A stretch of DNA of 61,069 nucleotides from JBCCQH01 sp039024435. GTDB taxonomy: Bacteria > Bacteroidota > Bacteroidia > J057 > JADKCL01. The stretch spans positions 1-61,069 of the forward strand of contig JBCCQH010000033.1 of the NCBI GenBank assembly GCA_039024435.1, written 5' to 3'. A program made the position numbers and the translations under genes. The notes beneath the pieces are model-generated. The model ran no database searches, was not told the origin of the DNA, and was given only the letters and a program-made list of their open reading frames with translations. Shown here piece by piece: positions 52,687 to 61,052 of this stretch; position 1 is the stretch's first letter; the number at the start of each line of letters is the position of its first letter.

Positions 52687-53643
52687 TTAATTTGGTGCAT
52701 TGATGGATTGGAAAGCGGCCCTGAGATGATCAACCAACTGGGCTTCAATCGCTTCCATGGCGGTCCGGATCATACTCACAAAGGCGCGCCCGGTGCTGAT
52801 GCCGTGACCGATGATCGAAATTCCATTGATTCCGAGGATCGGCACACCGCCGTACCGCTCAAAGTTAAAAGTTTTGATGAAATCATCCTCTGGATAACGC
52901 GACTGAAAAACGTCGTAAAGCGATTCGCCAAATTTGAGGACGACATTGCCGGTAAATCCGTCGCAGACGTAGACATCTGCCTTACCGTGGTAGATATCAC
53001 GACCTTCGACATTGCCCGTAAAATTGATGAAAGGAGATTCAGCCATGTTGGCGTAAGCTTGCTGGACCACTTGAGGGCCCTTTGAAGACTCTTCCCCGAT
53101 GTTGAGCAGGGCAACCCTGGGATTGGGGATCTTGAGCACGCGTTCCATGAAGACACTGCCCAGCACGCCAAAGTGATAGAGCGCCTCGGGCTTGCAGTCC
53201 ACATTCGCACCTACGTCACACAGTAGCGCAACCCGTCCTTCTCCTGTGGGGAAAAATACCGCAATGGTGGGACGATTGACGCCACCAATCTTGCCCAAAT
53301 TCATGATAGACCCAACAAGCATAGCGCCGGTGTTGCCGGCGCTTACAAATCCGTCGAGTTGTTGTGACTTGAGCATCCCGATCCCCAAATTGATCGAGGA
53401 CCGCGGCTTTTGGGACATGGCCCGGGTGGGCGAATCGCTCATCCCCACGTACTCGGGGGTGTGCACGATTTCAAATGCGGCGGGATCGGCATTTTGCCGG
53501 ACCAACTCAGCGTGTATCGTTGCTTCGTCACCGATCAAGACCAGTGACAATTCCTCTCCCATCTCTAGGCGGGCGAGGAGGGCACCGGAGACGGGGGCCT
53601 CGGGCCAGTAGTCTCCGCCCATAACGTCCACGCCGATGCGCAT
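52687..53643 (-). CDS. plsX: Phosphate acyltransferase PlsX
   Basis: A 318-residue protein with the PlsX N-terminus MRIGVDVMGGDYWPEAPVSG, the conserved SDSPTRAMSQKPRSSINLGI, GFVSAGNTGAMLVGSIMNLG, and the C-terminal VYVCDGFTGNVVLKFGESLY and GISTGRAFVSMI. It converts acyl-ACP to acyl-phosphate for phospholipid synthesis, on the inner face of the membrane. It sits 4 bp after rpmF and 5 bp before fabH. Confidence 0.97.
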   Translation of the reverse strand: MRIGVDVMGGDYWPEAPVSGALLARLEMGEELSLVLIGDEATIHAELVRQNADPAAFEIVHTPEYVGMSDSPTRAMSQKPRSSINLGIGMLKSQQLDGFVSAGNTGAMLVGSIMNLGKIGGVNRPTIAVFFPTGEGRVALLCDVGANVDCKPEALYHFGVLGSVFMERVLKIPNPRVALLNIGEESSKGPQVVQQAYANMAESPFINFTGNVEGRDIYHGKADVYVCDGFTGNVVLKFGESLYDVFQSRYPEDDFIKTFNFERYGGVPILGINGISIIGHGISTGRAFVSMIRTAMEAIEAQLVDHLRAAFQSINAPN

Positions 53644-53647
53644 CGGC

Positions 53648-53833
53648 CTACAGGTCGTCCTGACCTTCCATCACCTGGCGCCCGCGGTAGTAACCGCTTT
53701 CCAGGCATACCCGGTGGTACAAGGTTGCTTCTCCGCTGCTCGGGTCGATGTAATAAGTCGGCGCTTTCAATTTCTTATGCGTTCTACGCTTGTCGCGCCG
53801 AGTCTTTGATATTTTTCGTTTAGGATGTGCCAT
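53648..53833 (-). CDS. rpmF: 50S ribosomal protein L32
   Basis: A 61-residue basic protein from the ATG at 53831-53833 (MAHPKRKISKTRRDKRRTHK), the normal L32 length; the in-frame extension upstream does not belong to L32. The C-terminal half reads YYIDPSSGEATLYHRVCLES and GYYRGRQVM. Only one Cys is seen, so it is a zinc-free form. It lies between DUF177 and plsX, as in many bacteria. Confidence 0.96.
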   Translation of the reverse strand: MAHPKRKISKTRRDKRRTHKKLKAPTYYIDPSSGEATLYHRVCLESGYYRGRQVMEGQDDL

Positions 53834-53850
53834 GACACAGGGGTTATTGC

Positions 53851-54402
53851 TTACTCTTTGTCTTTCAGTTTCTTCAGTGCGGCCCAACGGGGATCGATCA
53901 CCTCGTCTTTTTCCTCTTTTGCTTCCAGGATTTCGTTGCCTTGGGCATCGAGGCCCAAGATCTCGAGCACCTTGGGGGGGCAGAGATGTAGCTCCGGAGG
54001 AGGAACCTTGCGGATCGGAATCTGCAAATGGATGAAGTCAAAGAAATCTCCGTGCAGGTCCAGCCAGACGTCTCCGTCCTCCATGATCACCACTTCATCG
54101 TGGTCAAATTCCATCTCTTGATCCGACGTGAAGATGACCCGCTGGGTAAACTTCAACTCGTACGGATAGGGAGCCATGCAGCGGTCACAGTGCAGAATGA
54201 TGTTTCCCTCAAACTGCAACGTGACATCCAGGTGTGCGATGTACTTGGTGATTTCGGCTTTGACGGCGAGATCACCTTCCTGGATCTGCGAGAATTCGAA
54301 TTCGGAAAAAAAAGAACTGTCGATCTTGAAATCCTCTTCATTCAGTCCAAACCGCAACTTCGAAAGCTCGACGGAATACTTACGATCAAATAAATTGTCC
54401 AC
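53851..54402 (-). CDS. DUF177/YceD family protein (23S rRNA accumulation)
   Basis: A 183-residue protein. The start codon appears to be GTG (54400-54402). The family signature shows in LQFEGNIILHCDRCMAPYPY, here with a single CxxC (CDRC), and in DVWLDLHGDFFDFIHLQIPI followed by PPELHLCPP. YceD-type proteins are needed for normal 23S rRNA levels and occur directly before rpmF. A perfect -7 box lies 20 bp upstream, making this the first gene of the rpmF-plsX-fabH operon. Confidence 0.9.
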   Translation of the reverse strand: MDNLFDRKYSVELSKLRFGLNEEDFKIDSSFFSEFEFSQIQEGDLAVKAEITKYIAHLDVTLQFEGNIILHCDRCMAPYPYELKFTQRVIFTSDQEMEFDHDEVVIMEDGDVWLDLHGDFFDFIHLQIPIRKVPPPELHLCPPKVLEILGLDAQGNEILEAKEEKDEVIDPRWAALKKLKDKE

Positions 54403-54421
54403 AGTGACAAATTTTGAAGGG

Positions 54422-54429
54422 CAAAGATA
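54422..54429 (-). promoter_or_regulatory. -7 box of the DUF177-rpmF-plsX-fabH operon
   Basis: TATCTTTG on the minus strand matches TAnnTTTG exactly, 20 bp before the GTG start of the DUF177 gene, implying a short leader. Confidence 0.55.
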
Positions 54430-54488
54430 GTGATATTCAATCTGAATGTGAAATCAAATTTAGCGATGCCCAAGGGGTTTCCACGTAC

Positions 54489-55685
54489 TTATTCTTCCTC
54501 TTTGCTTTCCTCCGATTTGTTTACGGGGACAGCCACTTGCGGCACGGGGGCCGGAACTGTGGGCGGCGGCGTCTTGCCCCGCGGTCCCGGAGGTCCCTGA
54601 CGGTCGCGCGGCCGGCGGTCCTTCTTCCAGCTCATGTCCGGGGGACTTTGCCAGAGGGAATTTTCCTCGATGGCAACACTCTCCCGCCGATTCCGGGTGA
54701 TCTCCAAAGCCGAGTATATCGCATTGATAAAACTCGTGATATCGGCACGCCCGGCGCCGGCCAGATCGTACGCCAATCCGTGATCGGGAGAGGTCCGGAT
54801 CGCCGGCAAACCGGCCGTATAGTTCACCCCTTCGAAGCCCACCAGCAGCTTGAACGGAATCAAGCCCTGGTCGTGGTACATCGCCAGCACCCCATCAAAG
54901 CGGCGCCAGGTTCCCGAACCGAAGAAGCCGTCTGCCGGGTAAGGCCCAAATACGAAATGCTTGCCTTTCTCCACCGATTGCACCGCGCGCTGAATCTTTT
55001 CCCGGTCCTCTTTGCCCAGCAAACCGTTGTCGCCCGCGTGGGGATTGACCCCCAGCACCGCAATGCGCGGCTTTTCCAGATTAAAATCCTGCCGCAGCGA
55101 AGTGGACATCAACTCGATTTTGCGCACAATCTTATCTACCGTGAGCGCAGCCGAAACATCCTTGAGGGGAATGTGTCCCGTGACCACACCCACCTTCAGG
55201 CTCTCGTGGACCATGAACATGAGGCTGTCGGTACCCTCAAGTTTCTCCGTGAGGTATTCCGTGTGGCCCGGAAACTGAAAGTCCCGGTTTTGAATCGTCG
55301 CCTTGTCAATCGGCAAGGTCACCAAAGCGTCAATTTCTCCCGCTTTCAAGTCCGCGACCGCCGCCGCCAATGCTTCAAAGGCCGCTTGTCCGGTTTGCAT
55401 CGAAGGCTTGCCCGGATCCACCCGGTCCAGACTTCGGATACAGTCGATCACGTAGACCTTGCGCGGATGGGCCTGGCTCGGCTCCTGGATGACATTGTAC
55501 GAAAACTTATCTATGCTCAGAATTTTCCGGTAAATGTTCAATGCGCGCGGGGAACCGTAAATGATCGGGGTGCATCGCTCGCGGATACTGGATTCGCGCA
55601 GCCCCCGAATGATCAGCTCGGGTCCGATGCCATTTACGTCGCCGATCGAAATACCGATCCGCAAAACTCTTCTCGTATTTTGCAT
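54489..55685 (-). CDS. pdxA: 4-hydroxythreonine-4-phosphate dehydrogenase PdxA with a C-terminal low-complexity tail
   Basis: A 398-residue protein. The enzyme core runs from RIGISIGDVNGIGPELIIRG to SPDHGLAYDLAGAGRADITS, with the metal-binding histidines in QFPGHTEYLTEKL, VTGHIPLKDV and AMYHDQGLIPFKLL. It oxidises 4-phosphohydroxy-L-threonine in pyridoxal phosphate synthesis. The last ~55 residues (WKKDRRPRDRQGPPGPRGKT onward, ending KSEESKEEE) are a Pro-rich charged tail absent from usual ~330-residue PdxA. The gene lies 16 bp after pepA. Confidence 0.95.
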   Translation of the reverse strand: MQNTRRVLRIGISIGDVNGIGPELIIRGLRESSIRERCTPIIYGSPRALNIYRKILSIDKFSYNVIQEPSQAHPRKVYVIDCIRSLDRVDPGKPSMQTGQAAFEALAAAVADLKAGEIDALVTLPIDKATIQNRDFQFPGHTEYLTEKLEGTDSLMFMVHESLKVGVVTGHIPLKDVSAALTVDKIVRKIELMSTSLRQDFNLEKPRIAVLGVNPHAGDNGLLGKEDREKIQRAVQSVEKGKHFVFGPYPADGFFGSGTWRRFDGVLAMYHDQGLIPFKLLVGFEGVNYTAGLPAIRTSPDHGLAYDLAGAGRADITSFINAIYSALEITRNRRESVAIEENSLWQSPPDMSWKKDRRPRDRQGPPGPRGKTPPPTVPAPVPQVAVPVNKSEESKEEE

Positions 55686-55701
55686 GGTCTTCCTCTTCTC
55701 T

Positions 55702-57162
55702 TTATTGCGTGACGTATTGGCGTTGGATGAATTCGGTCAGCAAGCGCACTCCGAAGCCCGAGCCGTTTTTGCCCCGGTAACTATCGGTATTGTGCAAGAA
55801 GGAAGGTCCCGCGATGTCCAAGTGGACCCAGGGATAATCAGTAAAGTGCTCAAGAAATTTACCGGCGGTAGCCGATCCAGCGGCCCGCCCACCGATGTTT
55901 TTGAGGTCGGCGATATCGCTTTTAAGTTGCTCGCGGTATTCTTCCCAAAGCGGAAGTTCCACCAAACGCTCATACACCCGCTGCCCGGCGTCTTTCAGCG
56001 CCGACTTTGTGGCCTCGGGGGTATTGCTCATCATGACCGAACCGTGGGTACCCACGGCGACGACCGCCGCTCCCGTCAGAGTGGCCAGATCGATGACCAG
56101 TTCTGGATCGAATTTTTTGGCGTAAGCGAGGGCGTCCGCGAGCAGCATCCGGCCTTCGGCATCGGTGTTCAGCACCTCGACCGTGCTGCCGTCAAACATG
56201 GTGATCACATCGCCCGGCGTGTAGGCCAATTGTCCGGGGCGATTGTCGGTCGCCGGCACCAAACCGATCACGTGTACCGGCAGTTCCAAAGCCGAAACCG
56301 AGCACATCGTTCCGATAACGGCGGCGGCGCCCGCCATGTCGGACTTCATGAAATCCATGCTGTTGGCGGTGGGTTTCAGACTGAGTCCCCCCGTGTCGTA
56401 GACGACACCTTTGCCGACGAGCACCACCGGTTGCGCATTGACCGGATGCTCCGGTTTCCACTCCAAAATGGAAAATGTCGGCGGATCGATGCTCCCCAGA
56501 TTGACTGCGAGGATGCCGCCCATCTTGAGGGAGCGGATTTTTTGCTTGTTGAATACCTCCACCGCAAAACCAAACCGCTGCCCGAGGGCCTGGGCCCGCG
56601 CCGCCAGTTCCTCGGCCGTAAGGGTGATCACTGGTTCATTGACCAAATCGCGGGCTACGGTAGTCGCTTCGGCAATCTTGGCCGCCCGAGCTACCCGGGC
56701 TGCATCCGCAGCGTCGGAACTGTAAATGGTCACCGCTTCCAGGGAATTGACCTCTTTTTTGGTCTTGTAGGTCAAGAACTGGTAGTTGCTCAGGTAGGCG
56801 CTCTCACTGATGGCGGTGATGTATTCGGCAGCTTGCCCTTCGGACTTGGGGCAGGCGAGGGTGAGGCGCTTGTACTTGTGGTCGTTGGTGAAGCTGACCG
56901 CGGTGTGGACGGCGCGGCGCAAACCTTCGTGCAAGTCGGTGGGATCACCGACGCCCAACAGCATCAGGTTTTGGGTCCCGGTAATGCGCAGGGTTTGGAA
57001 ACCTTTTTCCGCCTGGGCTTCCCCCACGGGAATCTCGTCCGAAAACTCTCTCCGCACCAGCGCACGAGCAGCTTCCAAGTTGTGATTGCCGATCAGGACC
57101 ACTTGGATCAGATCAGTCGCCGCCGGGGGCAATTGCGTTGCGTGCGAGAGTTTCATGGTCAT
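55702..57162 (-). CDS. pepA: Leucyl aminopeptidase (M17 family)
   Basis: About 486 residues, starting at the ATG 57160-57162; another ATG two codons later is equally plausible, and a TTG lies upstream. The M17 catalytic half carries VLVGKGVVYDTGGLSLKP (active-site Lys), MDFMKSDMAGAAAV and the signature NTDAEGRMLLADAL, then DLATLTGAAVVAVG. It is a two-metal hexameric cytoplasmic enzyme removing N-terminal residues from peptides. It is divergent from rsmA and probably co-transcribed with pdxA downstream. Confidence 0.95.
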   Translation of the reverse strand: MTMKLSHATQLPPAATDLIQVVLIGNHNLEAARALVRREFSDEIPVGEAQAEKGFQTLRITGTQNLMLLGVGDPTDLHEGLRRAVHTAVSFTNDHKYKRLTLACPKSEGQAAEYITAISESAYLSNYQFLTYKTKKEVNSLEAVTIYSSDAADAARVARAAKIAEATTVARDLVNEPVITLTAEELAARAQALGQRFGFAVEVFNKQKIRSLKMGGILAVNLGSIDPPTFSILEWKPEHPVNAQPVVLVGKGVVYDTGGLSLKPTANSMDFMKSDMAGAAAVIGTMCSVSALELPVHVIGLVPATDNRPGQLAYTPGDVITMFDGSTVEVLNTDAEGRMLLADALAYAKKFDPELVIDLATLTGAAVVAVGTHGSVMMSNTPEATKSALKDAGQRVYERLVELPLWEEYREQLKSDIADLKNIGGRAAGSATAGKFLEHFTDYPWVHLDIAGPSFLHNTDSYRGKNGSGFGVRLLTEFIQRQYVTQ

Positions 57163-57200
57163 TTCCAATAATTCGAATAAGGCGGTAAATTTACGATTAT

Positions 57201-57968
57201 ATGCGGAATCTAAAACCCAAGAAACATCTGGGACAGCATTTTTTGGCGGACGAAAAGGTCGCGCGGCGGATTGTCGACGCGCTTCCGGTTTCGGAAAATG
57301 CCAGCGTGGTGGAAATCGGACCGGGCATGGGGGTACTCACAAAATACCTCCGCGACCGGTTTCCCGATCTGCGGGTAGTCGAATTCGACCCGGATGCAGT
57401 GGCCTACCTGCGTGAAGCATTTGCCGAACCGCCCCTTACGGTCGTGGAAGCGGATTTTTTGCGCTGGGACCTGGCCACCGAGTTGGGCCGGCCCACGCAC
57501 TTCATCGGAAACCTCCCCTACAATGTCACCTCGCCCATCCTGTTTCACCTGCTCAATCACCGCGACCGGGTGGAGCACTGCGTCTTCATGGTGCAAAAAG
57601 AAGTTGCCGACCGGATTTGCAGCGACATTGAGGTATCCAGCAAGGAAAAAGGGATCCTGACCATCTTGATCGACTGCTATTTCGAAGCCAAAAGACTGTT
57701 CAAAGTTTCTCCGGGCGTCTTCCGCCCGCCCCCCAAGGTGATGAGTGCGGTCTTTTCCCTGCGCAAGCGTCCCGGCGTCGCGGTTCCTTTTGCCCCTTTG
57801 CGCACCGTCGTGCGCGCCGCCTTCCAGCAGCGCCGCAAAACCCTCCGCAACGCCCTCAAACAATTGGATCTGGACCGCGATGCCTTCCCCGCCGAGTGGC
57901 TCGATTTGCGCGCCGAAGCCCTCACAACCGCACAATTCGTGCAGATTGCCGCTGCGCTGCGTCCCTGA
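57201..57968 (+). CDS. rsmA: 16S rRNA (adenine(1518)-N6/adenine(1519)-N6)-dimethyltransferase
   Basis: A 255-residue protein with the KsgA/RsmA blocks in order: KPKKHLGQHFLADEKVARRI, the SAM-binding VVEIGPGMGVLTKYL, and motif IV NLPYNVTSPILFHLL, with VQKEVADRI and FRPPPKVMSAVF. It dimethylates two adenosines in 16S helix 45 during small-subunit maturation. The upstream gap to divergent pepA is 38 bp and contains TAAATTTA, near the -7 consensus. It converges with the sulfotransferase-like gene, stops 1 bp apart. Confidence 0.97.
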   Translation: MRNLKPKKHLGQHFLADEKVARRIVDALPVSENASVVEIGPGMGVLTKYLRDRFPDLRVVEFDPDAVAYLREAFAEPPLTVVEADFLRWDLATELGRPTHFIGNLPYNVTSPILFHLLNHRDRVEHCVFMVQKEVADRICSDIEVSSKEKGILTILIDCYFEAKRLFKVSPGVFRPPPKVMSAVFSLRKRPGVAVPFAPLRTVVRAAFQQRRKTLRNALKQLDLDRDAFPAEWLDLRAEALTTAQFVQIAAALRP

Positions 57969-57969
57969 T

Positions 57970-58689
57970 TCAACGCAGTGCCACCGCGCGCAACTCTTCG
58001 TAGTAGCCCTGGCATGCGCGGTGCAGCGCGTGCAAATGCTCCGGCAAGTCGACCGTTTTCTTGCTGTAGGGCTTGAAGCCGGTGGATGCATGGACGGCGT
58101 GGTACCAATATGCCGCCCAGGGACCATCCTCCGGCCGGGGGCCGGCCTCCCAATTTAGCATCTCCGGATAAAACGGGATCCCTAAGCGAGCGCAGACCTG
58201 CGCCAGGATCCCCGGCGGATCGCGCAAGACAAATTCCGCGTCGATGACCGCGGCCAGGTTGTTTCGGGCCTGCAAGTCCCGGTACAGTTCATGCATGTGG
58301 GCCATTCCAATGTCCAGCATGGTGGGCTGCGCAATCACCCGGGTGTAGCTGGCGAGGATTTCCCCGGGATCGCGGGTGAGCAAGACATGCTGGCATTCGT
58401 CCAGAAAATCACGGTCCAGGTCCACCAGGAAATGGGGCATCAATTTGAAGAAGTGCACCGGCTTTCCCGCCGCACCGAGGATCACTTGCCGGACCACCCG
58501 CTCGCCGTCGGTATCGAGGGTCCCCATCGTAGCCTCGCGGTCGGGACGTGGGGCGCCGGTGACGCGAAGGAAATGCGGATAGAGCGGCTCGTCGTACACC
58601 TGGGTATCCGGGCGCTGGGCAAAACTGTACATAAGCGCCGTGGAGACATTGCGCGGACTGGACCAAAGACATACGCGGAGGGGAGACAT
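57970..58689 (-). CDS. Sulfotransferase-fold family protein
   Basis: A 239-residue protein. The N-terminus RVCLWSSPRNVSTALMYSFA is the PAPS 5'-phosphosulfate-loop-like motif of a sulfotransferase-related family, followed by RPDTQVYDEPLYPHFL, KLMPHFLVDLDRDFLDECQH and VLLTRDPGEILASY (3'-phosphate-binding-like). The family is often mis-annotated because members occur next to or fused with branched-chain aminotransferases. The substrate is unknown. It starts 9 bp after the TOPRIM-like gene, so the three minus-strand genes may be co-transcribed. Confidence 0.82.
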   Translation of the reverse strand: MSPLRVCLWSSPRNVSTALMYSFAQRPDTQVYDEPLYPHFLRVTGAPRPDREATMGTLDTDGERVVRQVILGAAGKPVHFFKLMPHFLVDLDRDFLDECQHVLLTRDPGEILASYTRVIAQPTMLDIGMAHMHELYRDLQARNNLAAVIDAEFVLRDPPGILAQVCARLGIPFYPEMLNWEAGPRPEDGPWAAYWYHAVHASTGFKPYSKKTVDLPEHLHALHRACQGYYEELRAVALR

Positions 58690-58698
58690 GGGGGTAAA

Positions 58699-59313
58699 TT
58701 AGGGGGCGTAGGAAAAAGAAAAACGATCCAATGCGCTGAGCATGCGATCTAAGCTCGGCGATGCTTCCCGGGCTCGTGTGGGATCCCACGTGTTGGCAAC
58801 GTACTCCAACAGCCGACCGTTGTAATTGGGGCCCTGCTTGATTACGGCCCAATCGCGCGGCAAGATATCCTCACGCACTTCACGACGGCGGCATTTTCGG
58901 GTCAATAGCAACAACTCGGCTTTAGGATCAGTAACCTCATCGGGGCGAAAAGGAACGATGTTCTGCGCAATGCCCAGAAACTCCGCAAATCCGGCTCGGT
59001 CCGCCAGCAGCCAGGATTCCACTTCCCGAACGGCGATCCGAAAAATCATATTGTCGCTCATGGGTTCAGGAAACCACTCGGCAATCAGCGCCACCGGACA
59101 GGGTTTGTCATCCAGGTCGGTCACCACCAAAAAGGGAAGGTTTCGGGCCGCCCGATTGAAGTTGCGAATTCGCTTGCGAATGTAGCCAAATCCACCACCG
59201 GAGAGCTCCTGGGAAATCGTAAACTTGTTGCCAAATAGCTCCAGGGAGCGCTGAATGACCGAAAGACTCACCAAATCTTCGTACACTACGGTGATGGGAA
59301 TATATTCATCCAT
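58699..59313 (-). CDS. TOPRIM-like (DUF4276-type) protein partnered with an AAA ATPase
   Basis: A 204-residue protein. The acidic residue in TVVYEDLVSLSVIQRSLELF and the DxD in LPFLVVTDLDDKPCPVAL match the E...DxD layout of TOPRIM folds, and FRIAVREVESWLLADRAGFA is typical of DUF4276. It starts 5 bp after the AAA ATPase gene, a tight pairing known from predicted nuclease-ATPase defence modules related to OLD or AbiL/RloAB-type systems. Catalytic activity and defence role are inference; a housekeeping or repair function is not excluded. Confidence 0.75.
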   Translation of the reverse strand: MDEYIPITVVYEDLVSLSVIQRSLELFGNKFTISQELSGGGFGYIRKRIRNFNRAARNLPFLVVTDLDDKPCPVALIAEWFPEPMSDNMIFRIAVREVESWLLADRAGFAEFLGIAQNIVPFRPDEVTDPKAELLLLTRKCRRREVREDILPRDWAVIKQGPNYNGRLLEYVANTWDPTRAREASPSLDRMLSALDRFSFSYAP

Positions 59314-59318
59314 TGGGA

Positions 59319-60461
59319 TCAGAAGAGGGAAAGTTGTTGAATATTGGTCGGCCGCGTACGGGGGATTACAATTTCCTCCAGTGCGATGCCCGACTCCAAT
59401 AAATCTTTGATTTCCCGGATGGAATAGGCGTTTTCGATCACAGTCCCTTCTGTTTCCGGACGCAGGATTAAGATTTCTTGCGGATCGATCCCCCGATCCG
59501 AAATCAAGTCTCCACTGTGGGTGGTGATCATGACCTGGCGCTTTTTGGGGGATTGAAAACGGTAAATCATAGGGGCCAATTGCTCCACAATCGCCGCATT
59601 CAGCGAGAGTTCAGGCTCTTCCAACAACAGCAAAGAATCGCCTTCCTGCAACGACCACAGCAGTCCCACCAGCCGCAAAGTCCCATCGGAAAATTCATTT
59701 TCCCGTTGTTTCCCCGCCTTGGGCCGCCAATGATGATAGATCGCTTCCAGGTGAGGCACGCCCAAATCAGTGGTGTACTTCAACTCTTTCAACTGGGGCA
59801 CGGCAATGCGGAGCGCTTGCTCAATTTTTCGCAGCCAGGCCGCCCGGGTATTTTTATTGACCTTGGCGATCCTTTCCAAAAACCCCTTGCCGAAAGGATC
59901 TTCACTGAGACCGGGGCCAGAAAAGGCTTCGGGATGTTTGAGCAGTTGAGGGACCAAATGGAGATAAAAGATACTCTCAAAGAACTTCGAAACTTCCCGA
60001 AATTCTTTGTTGGCATTGATCTGCTCCAAAAACGTCTGGGTGAGTCGAAGTTGATCGATTTCGTCTTCCTCGTTTGGTCGATCTACAATCAGGACACCAT
60101 CCCGCCAGACCCGTTCAAAAATCAGATAAGTAGCCCGATTCCCCCGGGTCTCCTGCTTCATCCCGATGGCATAGCGCCAAATGGGATCCTTTTTCCCGTA
60201 TTCCGAAAGCGTCACATCGATCTCTACTTCAGGTGACCTTCGCGCGGCCAAACAGCGAATTTTAGAAATTCCTCCCCGATCCAATACCGCTTTTTGGAGA
60301 CCTCCTCCGGGTTTTGCGATGTCCCGCAAAAAGCGAAAGACATCCAGAAAGTTAGACTTCCCAGAAGCATTGGGCCCTACCAGGAAGGCACGGTCACGCA
60401 GCGCAACCTCCACCTGTCTGAAGTTTTTCCAATTTTTTAGTGCTACGCGCGATACGATCAT
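59319..60461 (-). CDS. AAA family (SMC/RecF/OLD-like) ATPase
   Basis: A 380-residue protein from the ATG at 60459-60461; a GTG directly upstream is in frame. Walker A is GPNASGKS at residues 29-36. The ABC-type signature region is ENEFSDGTLRLVGLLWSLQE, Walker B is SLLLLEEPELSLN, and the H-loop is QVMITTHSGDLI. There is no long coiled coil and no TOPRIM domain in the same chain: that activity is supplied by the next gene. The layout matches AAA_21-type ATPases that gate nucleases in antiphage systems. Which DNA substrate or trigger it senses is unknown. Confidence 0.88.
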   Translation of the reverse strand: MIVSRVALKNWKNFRQVEVALRDRAFLVGPNASGKSNFLDVFRFLRDIAKPGGGLQKAVLDRGGISKIRCLAARRSPEVEIDVTLSEYGKKDPIWRYAIGMKQETRGNRATYLIFERVWRDGVLIVDRPNEEDEIDQLRLTQTFLEQINANKEFREVSKFFESIFYLHLVPQLLKHPEAFSGPGLSEDPFGKGFLERIAKVNKNTRAAWLRKIEQALRIAVPQLKELKYTTDLGVPHLEAIYHHWRPKAGKQRENEFSDGTLRLVGLLWSLQEGDSLLLLEEPELSLNAAIVEQLAPMIYRFQSPKKRQVMITTHSGDLISDRGIDPQEILILRPETEGTVIENAYSIREIKDLLESGIALEEIVIPRTRPTNIQQLSLF

Positions 60462-60580
60462 CACCTTGGGCTTAATTGCGAGTTACCAGCGGATGAAATC
60501 CATCCCCGTTGCTGACCTAAGTTAGGCAATTGTGCAATATTTAAACATTTGCCCGGCATAATTCAATGCCAACTTCTCCT

Positions 60581-60588
60581 TATCTTTG
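60581..60588 (+). promoter_or_regulatory. -7 box of the cyclophilin gene
   Basis: TATCTTTG matches TAnnTTTG exactly, 23 bp before the ATG at 60612. No clear -33 element is seen. Confidence 0.5.
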
Positions 60589-60611
60589 CCGGACATTTAA
60601 CGACCTAACTC

Positions 60612-61052
60612 ATGAAATACGCAGAGATTCACACCGCGAAAGGCGTCATGAAAGCCGAATTGTACGAGAAGGAGACTCCGATCACGGTCAAAAATTTTGT
60701 TGACCTGTCCAACAAGGGTTTCTACGACGGACTGACCTTCCACCGCGTCATCCCCAATTTCGTCATTCAGGGCGGCTGCCCCGAAGGCACCGGCCGCGGG
60801 GGCCCCGGTTACAAAATCCCCTGTGAGGTGACCGCCGAGCGCCAATACCACGACCGCGGCGTCCTCTCCATGGCCCACGCCGGCCGCAATACGGGCGGAT
60901 CTCAGTTCTTCATCTGCCACAGCCGCCAAGGCACGGCCCACCTCGACGGAAACCACACTTGTTTCGGCAAGGTCATCGAGGGCGTGGATACCGTGGATGA
61001 TATCCGCCCGGGGGACAAGATCGAAAAGATCGTCATCCTCGACGAGAACTGA
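60612..61052 (+). CDS. Cyclophilin-type peptidylprolyl isomerase
   Basis: A 146-residue single-domain cyclophilin without a signal peptide, hence cytoplasmic. Family blocks: FYDGLTFHRVIPNFVIQGGC (the Arg and Phe of the active site), RGVLSMAHAGRNTGGSQFFI (Gln-Phe-Phe) and HLDGNHTCFGKVIEGVDTVD. It catalyses cis-trans isomerisation of X-Pro bonds in protein folding. The stop lies 17 bp before the window end; nothing further is seen. Confidence 0.96.
   Translation: MKYAEIHTAKGVMKAELYEKETPITVKNFVDLSNKGFYDGLTFHRVIPNFVIQGGCPEGTGRGGPGYKIPCEVTAERQYHDRGVLSMAHAGRNTGGSQFFICHSRQGTAHLDGNHTCFGKVIEGVDTVDDIRPGDKIEKIVILDEN

Noticed and set aside
55561..57171. 536-codon plus-strand ORF opposite pepA
   Set aside because: Antisense to a well-conserved aminopeptidase; no start signal or domain.
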